Part shown: positions 43,433 to 54,177 of the stretch, piece by piece
Numbering within the stretch: position 1 is the stretch's first letter
Layout of the letters: the number at the start of each line of letters is the position of its first letter
Source: Novakomyces olei
Taxonomy: Eukaryota; Ascomycota; Novakomycetes; Novakomycetales; Novakomycetaceae
DNA: 64,000 bases
Direction of reading: 5' to 3'
NCBI GenBank assembly: GCA_016906335.1
Contig: JADEYG010000015.1
Location: 248,001 to 312,000 of the forward strand
Made by a program: the position numbers and the translations under genes
The notes under the pieces: generated by a model
Seen by the model: the letters and a program-made list of their open reading frames with translations, nothing else
Told to the model about the DNA's origin: nothing
Databases searched by the model: none

Positions 43433-45336
43433 AGTCTACACGCTCGCTAATAATCTGGTTTTTAACAACTTTTATCAGGAGAGATTGAGAAATGGAGTTT
43501 CAATGGCTTCTTTCGGTTTTGCGGTTAGGTTCTGTCTTTTATATAAACTGTTGATCTGTCTTTATCTTGTAAACGCTTTCTGTCTTTTTTCCTTGTTAAT
43601 TTCTTTTTATCTTTTATCAATAAAGTCTGTACATATTATTAGCAAAGCACGATAAATGTGTTCCTGTAAAGTAAGGCACTAGCATTTGAATTACAGTAAG
43701 ACTTAGAGCGAGGAAAAAAGAAGCCTTATGGAATAGCGACGAAAGCAGACAATTGCTAAAATTGTATTGCATCATGTTTGTGTTGAGTAAATTTCGTGAA
43801 TTGCGAATGTATAAATATAGTAATCATCATACCAAATAGCTGAATATAGGAGCCTCAGAATCCAGAGTATTGATACAGCATAATTTCTTAAATTCTTGGC
43901 AGGTATTCGTAGGGAAAACTTAGCGTTAGTGGGCAATAGCATATATAACGGGTCAAAAGTGCAAGCCGCTCAACGGAAGGGCAATTTGGCTTGCCAAGAC
44001 TAAAACCAAGAGAGGCTTATTCTCAATTGTTAGGCTAAAAGAGCACGGTACAAGTCCAATACTGTCATGCGACGTCGAAATACTAGAAATGACACATATT
44101 AGGGAACTAAGAGCGTCATTTATCAAATATCAAACTTTTCCAGTGATTATTTACATCCTGGCGCCAAAAGGGATGCTCCTATAATTGTTAATTTGATTAT
44201 CACTTTAATCAGTAGCTGTTATTTTAATTGTTATTGTCGCTATTTAATATTTCTAATATATATAATATTTCTAATATAGAACTACCGCAAATATCATCGC
44301 TATAAATATAACTCTTTCATATAGACGATTAAGACAATAGTAACCAGCGTACGGAATCGGGAAATTGAGAACCTACTCGCGTATAAGCGAACAAAAATTG
44401 TCAACAACATCACGTGACCCCGTTGTCACGCATTACTTTTACAAACGAGGGGTTGCGATAGAGCTGGAGCAGTAATGAACGTACAAATCTGGATGAAAGG
44501 GGTATACAACTGTTTAGACTGTGCCAAGGTTCTTGATCCGAGTTCCTTATCCCTCTCTTGGCAGTCTATCTATTTGCCATAATATTGCGCCGTCCAACGG
44601 TTAACTCTATATTCCAACGGCAATAATGTACCTGCACAACGGTGTGCGGGAAACGTAAGCAGCGTTATTTTGTGTGGTAGAAACAACGTTTTCTATATAT
44701 ATCACACAATTAGCATACATAGTATACGTGCGTGTGTATGCTTTGGTGGAAAAGTTCGTTTATAAATAAACTGCTATACTGTGGAACATGAAGAATAATA
44801 AGAATAATATATAATAGGGAATACACCCCAACACAGCCTTCTCCCATCCGGATGTTTGCCTATATGCAATGAGACATTAGCCGGCAAAAGCCTTTCCTTT
44901 CTTTTACTGTTATTTTCAGAGTACTTCGTTGTTTTATAGATTCTGTACTCAACCCTCTCGTTTTCTTTTCTTTTGTTACCAGGACGGAGCCGGTCAAGTC
45001 CCAAGGAACAATAGCGTGGGTTCCTGTGCCTACCGAGACTGAAAAAAAAAGAGATCAGGGAAGAAGGTTTAAAAGACAAGAGGAAGAGGGAAAAGTCAAT
45101 AAGGGGAAAAACTGTTTGTCAGTTTTTATTTGATACCGAGCATCCTGCGCCCTTCAACTCCTACTGACCTTTTTTGTCACTTAAATTTTGATACACTTTC
45201 GTACTCGGAGCTGTCTAGCGCTCACGTGAATTCTACACTTTGCTTTAACTGCACAATCCTTTATTGTTTAAACCAATAATTTGCATCAAAACGGAACAGG
45301 ATTCATTGCCAATCTAATTGCTGAAAAAATAAAAAA
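43433..45336. other. Intergenic region, about 1.9 kb
   Basis: The long stretch between GGPP synthase and the Skt5-like gene is AT-rich. The minus frame at 44774-45079 is Ser/Arg-rich without recognisable motifs. No RNA gene was found. Confidence 0.5.
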
Positions 45337-47385
45337 ATGGAGCCGACTCAAAGTGCTCCTCCGCCGTCAATTGACGTGGACAGTTTTGATATGGCTCACT
45401 TTGAAATCGGATTTGCGGTTCCTCAGCGGGGCTCAGAGGCCGCCAAGGCTATGGGAAATCGGCCCAATAGTACACTGCTCGTTCCCTCTTCCGAAACACC
45501 CGGCTTGGAACCCGGGTTTCAAGCTCGGAGGCCTTCAGTTTCAACGATCTCTTCCGGCTCTGGCCAGAGTGTCTTTAGTAGTATGAGCGTTCAGCAGCAG
45601 CGGAATAATCACAATATCAGTAACAGTACAAATGGCACAGTTTCAACTCCTGGTTCTGGGATTTCGAATATGTCTGGGACTTCTCCTCGTGCATGTGCAC
45701 CGCTGCCTTTTGTCCCTCAAGAACTTGGTGACCTGGCTAGACCTGTGTCGTATAACACAAACGATTTCTGGCCGCCTAGCATTTCACGACCCTCGGTAGA
45801 GTCATCAGCTGGATCTAATGAAAATAGTGACTCTGCCGTGTCTGATACTTCTTCTGCATCTCACTCAGCTTATATGGACGCTGCCGAAGAGGGAGGAGAA
45901 CTAACCTTACAGGTGGACCTATCGGCCGCCAATTTGTCTGAGACAGGGGACGCCAAAGGACAAGACGGGACACTGAAGGACGCGCAGAAGAGAAAGAATA
46001 AATCTGATGAGAAAAAGATAGACAGGCAAAAAGGAAGGCAAAAGGAAAATGGTAGTGGCATGCGGGCCGCTGATTATAGACAAGTCTTTGATTATGCCAT
46101 TAAACAATTGAATTCTGGCAAAATGGTACCCGGCCGACGAGGCAAGCTGGTGGAAGGTATCAAAATCCTTAAAGGTCTTCATGCAAGACGTATAGCACCA
46201 GCTTCGTATCAGCTAGCCTTGGAAGCGACAATGGGCACCTTTGATGAACCACCTTTCCCTTACTTTTTAATAGCAGCAAAATTGGGCCATTCAAATGCAT
46301 GCTTTGTAGTAGCAAGCGCTTATCTTGACACTACTAGCAAATTCGTGGCTTACAATGAAGAGCAGGCACTAAAATTTCATTTACGTGCAGCCGGCCGTAA
46401 TCACGCCGGGTCTGCTCTCTGGTTAGGTCGGCATTTACTGTACAAAGATCCTCCAGAGGCAGTTAAATGGATGCATGTTGCTTCGCAAAATGCTCGGCCC
46501 AATCTCTTTGTAGAAGCTCCATATGAGCTGGGCTGTTTGTATGAGAAGGGCGTTGTTTCCCCCTCCGTTCTGGCTAAGAACGATGCTCTTGCCATACAAC
46601 ACTGGACTAAATCAGCGGAATTAGGGTACGGCAAAGCTTGTCTTCGAGTAGGCGAAGCCTTTTTAAACGGAAGCTCTGGATGTGTACGTGATAGTACTCG
46701 AGCGTTTTTCTTTTTTGAACTCGGTGCAAATATTGGAGACTGTCCTTGTATTCTGCACTTGTGTGAAATTTATTATTGCGGATCACAAAATATAATGCGA
46801 AACGAAATGTTGGCCTACAGACTAGCGGAAAAGGCGGTTCAACATGGGTCCGTTAAAGCTCTGCACGTAACTGGCTGTTTTATGGTCGACGGAGTGGGAG
46901 CCGATCGTGATCTCGAAGCAGGTCTGGCTCGTATTCGTATGGCTGCTGAACAGCACAATTACGGTCCCTCTATTGAATATATCGAGAAAAAGAAATGGGA
47001 AACAGGAGGCTCAGATGGCAATGAGAGCAGGACGAGTCCTCGGCCCTCTTTACTGAATGGCACACGTACTCGGTCGATGGCGTCCTTATCTGCAGCTCCA
47101 CGACGTGCTTCACAAATTTTAAAGAATTTTTCAGGCCGTTCATTTTCTAGTACTGCTTCAGCTTCAGGTGAAAGTGTTGCTTCAGCTTCACAGCCGCCAG
47201 AGAGCTCATCGTCAGTTACCGAGAAAGCTTCTAAAAATCTGAAACTTGGCAGTGGAGCTAACCGGTTTTCTATGATAAAATTGCCCAAAAAGCTTAATCC
47301 TACCCCTGAAAATGGAGGAAGTGGAACGAACTTGTTACAAAAGAGGGGGACTGATGACAAGGATGGCACATGTACGATAATGTGA
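45337..47385 (+). CDS. Sel1-repeat Skt5/Chs4-like chitin-synthase regulator with CaaX box
   Basis: A 682-aa single-exon protein related to Skt5/Chs4, which recruits and activates chitin synthase III at the bud neck or septum. The N-terminal 240 residues are Ser-rich and disordered. Sel1-like repeats run from about residue 250 to 545 (A-x-x-x-L-G pattern, e.g. SALWLGRHLLYKDPPEAVKWMHVA, YELGCLYEKG, ACLRVGEAFLNG). The tail is basic and Ser-rich, ending in CTIM, a CaaX prenylation box as in yeast Skt5 (CVIM). It is thus probably membrane-tethered. Family membership by repeats and CaaX is good; the exact paralogue is not certain. Confidence 0.88.
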   Translation: MEPTQSAPPPSIDVDSFDMAHFEIGFAVPQRGSEAAKAMGNRPNSTLLVPSSETPGLEPGFQARRPSVSTISSGSGQSVFSSMSVQQQRNNHNISNSTNGTVSTPGSGISNMSGTSPRACAPLPFVPQELGDLARPVSYNTNDFWPPSISRPSVESSAGSNENSDSAVSDTSSASHSAYMDAAEEGGELTLQVDLSAANLSETGDAKGQDGTLKDAQKRKNKSDEKKIDRQKGRQKENGSGMRAADYRQVFDYAIKQLNSGKMVPGRRGKLVEGIKILKGLHARRIAPASYQLALEATMGTFDEPPFPYFLIAAKLGHSNACFVVASAYLDTTSKFVAYNEEQALKFHLRAAGRNHAGSALWLGRHLLYKDPPEAVKWMHVASQNARPNLFVEAPYELGCLYEKGVVSPSVLAKNDALAIQHWTKSAELGYGKACLRVGEAFLNGSSGCVRDSTRAFFFFELGANIGDCPCILHLCEIYYCGSQNIMRNEMLAYRLAEKAVQHGSVKALHVTGCFMVDGVGADRDLEAGLARIRMAAEQHNYGPSIEYIEKKKWETGGSDGNESRTSPRPSLLNGTRTRSMASLSAAPRRASQILKNFSGRSFSSTASASGESVASASQPPESSSSVTEKASKNLKLGSGANRFSMIKLPKKLNPTPENGGSGTNLLQKRGTDDKDGTCTIM

Positions 47386-47864
47386 TTGAAGGAAATAGTC
47401 TAAATGTTGTTTTGATTACCATTTCTATTTTTATTTCTATTGCTCCATTTTTCGTTTCTTTATCTATAATCTCTCGAAATTTTCTTCCCGCGCTCTGGCA
47501 TATACATCGTGACATTGTTACGGTTCTGTTGAAGTGCCACTAAACTGGTGTTTACACTTTATGTTGTTTAATGAGGACAAGGTTAATTAGTATGGTGCAG
47601 TATTTGCAGCAGTTTTGAATTGATTGATGAATTTGTAGGTTTTTTTCTATATACAAAAAGTAAATAATTAGATTCGCTCACTATTAACGATATAATTAAT
47701 TCTTCGCTGGCTTATTTTCTTGATATAGATCTAGGGTTAGGGTTTATTTTAAAATTTAGAAATAATGCTATGTATCGACGTAGGATTAATGAACTAATTA
47801 TTCATTTATCGATATCGTCTTTGATTTTATTTTAGCCAGATTTGTACGCGTACATCTGGCATCA
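47386..47864. other. Gap before the Cdc14-like gene
   Basis: AT-rich sequence, with a TAGGGTTAGGGTTTA telobox at 47732-47746. A TTTTAG just before the first ATG could be an acceptor of an unseen upstream exon. Confidence 0.5.
47732..47746. promoter_or_regulatory. Telobox upstream of the Cdc14-like gene
   Basis: TAGGGTTAGGGTTTA lies about 120 bp before the start codon. It is the third promoter-proximal telomere-type motif in the window. Confidence 0.5.
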
Positions 47865-48943
47865 ATGCATTTTGAATCAATTGCAGACGCTGGAGACTCT
47901 GTACGGCGACTGCTTCAGGCACAGCTACAGCCACAGGTTGTGGAAGGAATATATCGTGCAAGTTTCATGCTTGCGTGCCTTTTACTGCCGGCTGATTATG
48001 AGATTCACGCACGGGAAGTTGACGAGAAAGAAATAGCGCGTATTTGCCGCGTTGAAGGCGACATTGAAGGGTTTACGTCTTTAAAAGAGTTTCTCGCTCT
48101 ACAGCAAGATCTAGACAGCAATTGTATCCTCTTTGTTTGATTTATTCTTATTTATTTATCTATTTGTTTCTTTTTTAGGATTTGCTTTTTGTTCTTGCTC
48201 TGTTTCTTTCAATGCTTGGAGGCACAATTCCATTGCTTTCTATCAACCCGCATTCAGCTGCTAATCTGTAGGGGTTTCATTGTTAATGGGGGCTTTGATA
48301 AAATTGCAGGAGCACAATCTTGGTATTAATTCTCACAACAGCCCCTTTTATGATACTGACCTTGTCAGACGCACCAGCTGTGAAGGCAATGTGCTGCTGT
48401 CTTGAAGTCGTTCAGTCTCTCGTGCTTTTACACTCCGAATCAAAACGACTATACGCTTCGGAAATGCCATTGACGACGCTATTAGATCTTTTAAATCCTG
48501 ATTATGACGAGACAATAATGTTTGCGGTGCTACATACACTGATTTGCGTGCTTACTGATAGCAGCGAGAATCTACGGGTGAGATGAAATAATAAAGTATT
48601 CTTAGTTTTAAACAACTTATTGCAGATGTTTGAATCGCTTTCAGGAGTATCTACTGTCGCCTATTTGTTACAACGTAAAGACGTCCCGGAAAGTGTCAAG
48701 TATCCCATTATTTAGCAATGACATTTCTAACAAAAAAGGTTTAAAGTTACAGAATTTTTCTATTTCTACCTCTACCCGGAGACACTTTTCCCCTCGAACG
48801 CTCAACCGGGTGCTATATATATACGCGATACAGCACACAAGGAACGTTTACTTGGAAAGGTTGTAAAAAATGTGGCAATGCTGCGTGAAAACCTGCATCG
48901 CTTTCAACCGTTTGGCCATCTTCCTGCTTCAGAGTTACTTTGA
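47865..48943 (+). CDS. Cdc14 (septation initiation network subunit) family protein, five exons
   Basis: Best match is the fission yeast SIN protein Cdc14, the non-kinase partner of Sid1, not the phosphatase of that name. Exons 47865-48123, 48222-48267, 48310-48577, 48626-48699 and 48739-48943 join in frame to 283 aa. Armadillo-like helices are seen: GDSVRRLLQAQLQPQVVEGI, then CCCLEVVQSLVLLHSESKRL, LLDLLNPDYDETIMFAVLHTL and SGVSTVAYLLQRKDVPESVK. The signature FKVTEFFYFYLYPE follows across the last intron. The small second exon (46 nt) and its acceptor are the weakest part of the model. An upstream exon is possible. The stop lies 55 bp from that of the opposing gene. Confidence 0.75.
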
Positions 48944-48998
48944 AGTTCAAATGATCAAGAAAATTTTGGGAAAATCCGACTATGCGCACAGGAGCAAA

Positions 48999-49333
48999 TC
49001 ACACGCCACTATATTGTGGGATATGATGTTCCGCGCTTGAAGATTAGCACAAATTCAGGATTTTTTGGTGACTTACGTCTCGTGCCGGTCGTTAACAAAA
49101 CTCCAATCCTGCAAATCGTTCTCAAGAACGTGTCCTCGTGCTTCAGCACGATCCGTTACGACGCTTACTGATCCCGTAGGCTCATCGAGATCCAGTATAG
49201 CCGGGTATACGTACGGCATAATCATAGGGCCTCGTGTCCCAATGACTACGAGGTTCACATAATTGTACCCAGGTTTTATAGGGCAAGGTACAGGTGGCGA
49301 TACCATGACCTTTGGTATTAGATAAATTAAGAA

Positions 49334-49373
<40 letters not shown>

Positions 49374-49805
49374 CAATTAATGAAAACAGCTTAAAATTAT
49401 TACCTGCCGGACAAGGACGAATTTGAACGTAGTGGCCACCTCAACACGATTAACAAGCCTAACCTGTGGAGCACCATCGCCAGAATGTGTTGGATTAGAT
49501 GGCAAATCTATACGTATAGCACAATTTTTAACTCGTTCTGTACGCACGACGGCTCCCGTGGCTGAATTGTGTCAATAATTGATTCCGATATTATCCTGAA
49601 TTGATCTTGAAACCCTCCTTATCCTGATCGTATTCCTTCTAATTACTCCCTACCTTTTAATCTAGCCTTTCTAATCAGTTTGCCATTCTGTTGGATAATT
49701 GCTTACCAGCTCATGTGCCAATTGCTTGTCTGTCCAATCTTTGATTTGCCGTTTAAGTGTTTCATCATCGTGCGGACTAAACTGCACTTGCCTCTGAAGA
49801 GACAT
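48999..49805 (-). CDS. Unrecognised 183-aa protein, five exons including a 25-nt exon
   Basis: The exon model is 49805-49707, 49638-49614, 49561-49404, 49309-49077 and 49035-48999. The protein starts MSLQRQVQFSPHDDETLK, has RTERVKNCAIRIDLPSNP and a beta-rich centre (VRLVNRVEVATTFKFVLVRQ, then PGYNYVNLVVIGTRGPMIMPYVYP), and ends EHHIPQYSGV. I do not recognise a family. The 25-nt exon is inferred because exon 1 ends in phase 0 and the 49561 acceptor needs phase 1; its donor GTTTCA is weak. The other junctions are canonical. No signal peptide or membrane segment is visible. Intron 3 carries an AAAT microsatellite. It is divergent from ARG2 and convergent with the Cdc14-like gene. Confidence 0.55.
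49334..49372. repeat. (AAAT)n microsatellite in an intron
   Basis: Nine or ten AAAT units lie within the 94-nt intron (49310-49403) of the unrecognised gene. Confidence 0.85.
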
Positions 49806-50494
49806 CAAATGCTGCTTTTATTTTAATCGTGTTTTAGACCAGAGTGACAATGGTGCAAATAATATATAGCGTCAGCAATAAAATGCAGAAAGTGCAACTT
49901 TTACACAATGCTAATTAGCTTACGAGTAACTATTAATGTTTTCCAGTACGATTTATAACGGTGTTGGACCCAGATTAATGTGGAATATTAGTCTGTATAA
50001 GAGTGGAGGCCACCATAGACTATTAATCATAGGGACGAGAAACCTGAGCAGCATTGGTGCAGAATTAGAGCCGTGCCCATACATACATGTTCAATTAATA
50101 CACTGAAAATACAGCAATTCAGCCCGAGCAACATTAGAATCAGTAATAGTGTACACTAGCTTTGACCCTTTTTTCAAACATTACTCCAGTCTAAAGTAGG
50201 GCGCTCAGTAAAAGTATAAAGTGATAGATAGATAGTCTGAGACCCCACCAAATAGTGCGAAAAAGTTACCCTTACACTCACACACACGCTGTGCTATACA
50301 TTACGATAATTATATACAACATTAACGTTGCACTGTCCTCCTCCCTTATCCATACAATACTCGTCATTCTCATAGTAATTGCCACTTTTGCTTTGCTCGA
50401 CCGGGAGCGATTGGGCAAGCAAGCACTTGAGCCTCCGGACCATTGTTCGATGGTGCAATCCCAAATATTGGCGTAGACGACGCCCGAGATTTAG
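49806..50494. other. Divergent intergenic region upstream of ARG2
   Basis: Contains no recognisable gene. No TGACTCA general-control site was found. A weak mitochondrial-presequence exon for ARG2 could be hidden here but is not evident. Confidence 0.5.
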
Positions 50495-52491
50495 ATGGAC
50501 AAATGGAAAAACCTGCTACTCCGCAACCGTGATCTCGTGCTTACAATCCTTAATGTTTCTCCAACACGACGGGACGCTCAATCGTACCTGCAACGCTACT
50601 CTGCTCTACTTGACCGGCCGCAGCAGCAAAGTGCAATTCGGCGGGAAATACTACGTGAAACGGAAGTGAGCCAAGACGACGATGGAAAGGGCTGGCCGAC
50701 TCAAACCTGGAGGGAGCCTTTAACAGGCGATGAGAAAAGACCGGTCAATGAATCTGCCAGTCAGGCGTCGAGCGATACTCTACCCGCTCACTCAAAATTG
50801 CCTACGAATCTCGGCTCAGGCCGAGGACTGGACCATCGAATTGCTCTGATCCGGTACCCGGACCTTCCACAAGGCTCAGAGATCGCTGCTGGACTTGCCC
50901 GGACAGTGCGAAAACTGTCTCGGTTAGGATTGAACTGTGTAATCGTTCCCAGCCGGCAAGGACTGCTGACTGTGGACGGAGCAGTAGAACGAGCAAATGA
51001 AATTGCCGCTACTTTAGAGCAAGAGGGAGTCAAAGCCCGACCGTTAGTCGACAGTTCCTTGCAGGTGGTCACGAACATTAGTCAGAAAGAAATCAAGGAG
51101 GAGTCCAGCACAAAGGACCAGGCCACTGCTCGGTCTCGCTACTCGGACTTCTCTATTAATTCAATCACCAGCAAGGCTAAACTTGCAAGTTCTTCCCTCG
51201 ATCAGCTCTCCTCCCCGCCTCGCTCTGAGTCTTCTACTTTTGCACCGTCATCATCATCATCATCCTCTTCTTCTTCTTTATTATCCTATGTAAAACTGAG
51301 TCTGGGCAAGTATATAATTGCGCCTTCGCTTCGCGGTGAAACTGTGATTGTTCCGCCCATTGCGGTCGACGCGACACGACGCGTCCTCGTTGACGCTGAT
51401 GATGTCATTTACGCAATCACCCAAAAGTTGTCCTTTTTACAGCGGCAGCTGCCGCTGCAAGATCTGTTGCGGTTGAATGTGGACAAAATAATCCTGCTTG
51501 ATCATCGGGGCGGATTGCCCTCAAGAGCCCGTCAGTTGCATTCTCATGTATTTGTAAATATTAGGCAGGAGTACGCTTCTCTATGCAAGGAACTCGGGGC
51601 CGGGCAGCCTCCAGAGCATTTGGCGAACTTACAGTTAACACGGGCCTGCCTAGCTCTGTTGCCTTCAACAAGTGCAGCAATAATAACGTCACCTCAGGCT
51701 GCTGCCAGTGACGCGAGGCCCACCAAACCCAACTCTGTGATTGCTAATGTTATTACGAATAAACCGCTGTTCTCTGCGTCACTGCCAGTCGGCGATGAGC
51801 GTACGCCCACAACAAACACCACCGTCCTCTTGCTGGGGCAGCCGGTACGGACTGTCTTTGGACGGGATGCTCTTTGCGAGGATGGAGCCTTAAATACTCG
51901 TAGGCTTTTTGATCTGATTGACAATAGTTTTGGACGCCAATTAAACCGCGATCGGTACCTGGAAAGGCTGCGGAACACGCTATGGTTTGTCGTTGTTATT
52001 GGCGATTACGATGGATGCGCTATTGTTACCAGGGAAACTGGGAATCTGCACAATCAAGAGGCGCCACATGCACCCGTACCTTACTTGGACAAGTTTGCTG
52101 TGCTGCGATCTCGCCAGGGCGAAAGCGGGATTGCCGATGTCGTGTTTAATGCAATGATGACAGCGTGTAACGGGGAGCTCGTATGGAGATCTCGGGCGAC
52201 CAATCCCGTAAATAAATGGGTAAGTTTTAAGGAGAGAATAGGCTTAAACGCTAGAGTTGAATAATTACAAAATTTACGAGTCACCAGACTATTTGTTTAT
52301 TTATTATTTATGTCTAGGTTTTTTTTTCTGATTTCGTATTGTGGGATGGCTCACGTATTATCGGTGGCGCGTACCTTGGCCTGGATACGCATGCTTTTGT
52401 CTCCATATTTTGCTGTTTTTCGTTTTACCGTACTTTACTCTCTCTTGAACAAAAGCCAAGTAGTATTTCAGTGCTAACTCTAGTACTTTGA
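50495..52491 (+). CDS. ARG2: N-acetylglutamate synthase (amino-acid acetyltransferase), two exons
   Basis: Catalyses acetyl-CoA plus glutamate to N-acetylglutamate, the first step of arginine synthesis, in mitochondria. Exon 1 (50495-52219) encodes 575 residues. It begins LLRNRDLVLTILNVSPTRRDAQSYLQRY, has an amino-acid-kinase-like domain, then the vertebrate-like N-acetyltransferase domain with SFGRQLNRDRYLERL, YLDKFAVL and the conserved IADVVFNAM and WRSRATNPVNKW. A strong donor GTAAGT follows. Exon 2 (52318-52491) adds SDFVLWDGSR, which resembles the family end, and 57 codons in all (632 aa). Unspliced, it would read 14 other residues and stop (589 aa). The N-terminus lacks a clear presequence, and TTTAG directly precedes the ATG, so an upstream exon may exist. 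Confidence 0.88.
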
Positions 52492-53359
52492 TCGGAGCGC
52501 GGGGTCTAGTAAAGTCCCGGATACACACTGGCGAATGTTTTGGACAGGCCCGGAGCCGGATACTGCTCGGCTGACTGATTACATGGCAGTGTGCCGGGCA
52601 ACAAACTCGTGCTGGCAGCCAGTCACGACTTGATTAAGGCGGCAGCAAACAAAAATTAATGAGAAACGATGCATTCAGAGATGAAAACGGATCGACAGAA
52701 AAGAACAGCGGTGTTTACGCGTTTGTTCAGAGTAAATTGAGAAATAAATTGAGAAATAAATAGGGAATAGAAAATGGGTAGAGTGACGGCAGTCTCGTAA
52801 ACGTTCTCACAAATGTATCAAAACGCCAAAGTCCGAATTCAATATCACTAAAACACCTTGGTCCCTACAATTCCCACCAATCGAAAAAGCAAAGCCATTT
52901 TACAACGTAATTTAAAGAAAGAGCGTCGGAAGCATACGAGGTTTAGTAGATGTGTCGAAATTTAACGTGTTTATATCAAGGATTGTACGATTTTTGAATA
53001 GGTTATACAGTACGCAGCTACAAAAGCAAATACAATACAAAGACAAGAGCAGTACGCAAAAGAACAAGATTAATAGAACACTTTATGGAACGACAGTTGA
53101 TAGAACACTTTATAGACCATATTTATTAAAAGAACAAATAAGAATAAAGTAAAAGAACAAGTAAAGACAGCAATAAATATACGTCTATAGTCTATATGAG
53201 TCTAAACGTCTAAACGTCTATAGTCTATAGTATACGTCTCGGCAATCTCTAATCGTACATACCAACACTGATCTACCAAGTAACCAACAAGGCACGTGAC
53301 GAGAGTAAACACGGGAGCGCGATACGCGCAAAACAGCCCACTGAGCCGCGGCGCTAAAA
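52492..53359. other. Intergenic region after ARG2
   Basis: An 868-bp gap with A-rich sequence. Short GTCTATAGTCTATA repeats lie at about 53183-53235. No gene was found. Confidence 0.5.
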
Positions 53360-53722
53360 ATGGCGGGAATTCTAAGGCGAATGTCGTCTGAGGTGTCGCT
53401 CTTTGAGCATACACGGCCGCGGCCGAATGCAGGCGACGATCTTAAGCAGAATCGAGTCGCTGTCCGATCGTGCTCTGACTCTGTACCGCGCCGGCGGCTG
53501 CAGAGCAAGCTGAGCTACAGCAGCCTTCGCGGCCGCTATTCTGCCGCCACTGCCGCCACTGTGCCAAGGCAGGGTATCTGCGACCGCGAAGGTGACTACT
53601 CCAAGTACGTCGTCTGCCCGGGCTGGAGAATGGACGGCAACCAGCAGCCAATGCCGGCTATGGTCTGGTGCACTTCGCCTCCTCGGCCCGTCGGGTTTAT
53701 GCTGCAGACACTGCAAAAGTGA
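53360..53722 (+). CDS. Possible small protein of 120 aa, unrecognised
   Basis: A GC-richer block holds an ATG frame of 120 codons: Arg/Ser-rich, with SKLSYSSLRGRYSAATAATV, then a Cys/Pro-containing end. Overlapping frames of 114 and 96 codons also run on the minus strand, so the coding strand is not certain. No domain, signal or membrane segment is visible. It could be a young or orphan gene, or a GC-rich non-coding island. Confidence 0.3.
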   Translation: MAGILRRMSSEVSLFEHTRPRPNAGDDLKQNRVAVRSCSDSVPRRRLQSKLSYSSLRGRYSAATAATVPRQGICDREGDYSKYVVCPGWRMDGNQQPMPAMVWCTSPPRPVGFMLQTLQK

Positions 53723-54177
53723 CGATATGCCTGTTGGCTTTGAAAGCTCAGACCAGTTTGGAGGAGTTTGGAGAAATTTGGCAAATTTTGGAGCAATTTT
53801 GGAGAAAATTTGGATAAAATCTGAGGGAATTTAACAGTTTGGAGGAATTTGGACAAATCTTGGAGGAATTTAGCAGTTTGAAGCGTTCAGAGGGAATTTT
53901 GGAGCGGGTATTTGATTGCATACTGTGGTACTGTGCTGGCCATTGCTGTTTGCTGCAGACTATTCGACATAATGGCTTGAAAACTGGGCATTTAGACACG
54001 CTTGCCGTCCAAGAAAGACTTGCGATTTCGGGTTCTTGCCATTTACTAGTCGTTTACGTCATTTCTCGGGCCTATATTTTATTAATGCTAACGGATTTAA
54101 TGATTATTTGTAGACAATCTAAATTATCTTCGTTTTGTCAATATTCAATCCCCTTTCCTGCAAATTTATACGTAATG
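53723..54177. other. Gap with TTTGGAG repeats
   Basis: After the orphan frame the sequence turns into TTTGGAGGAATTTGG-type repeats (53755-53883) and then ordinary AT-rich DNA up to the MMTAG2-like gene. Confidence 0.5.
53755..53883. repeat. Degenerate TTTGGAG(GAA) tandem repeat
   Basis: About ten degenerate copies of AGTTTGGAGGAATTTGG-like 12-16-bp units occupy 130 bp downstream of the possible small gene. Confidence 0.7.

Noticed and set aside
44774-45079. 101-codon minus-strand frame
   Set aside because: No conserved features and ends in simple Tyr/Ser codons from an AT-rich tract.
53372-53716. 114-codon minus-strand frame opposite the orphan
   Set aside because: Cannot be favoured over the plus frame by sequence alone; recorded as a finding, not as a separate gene.
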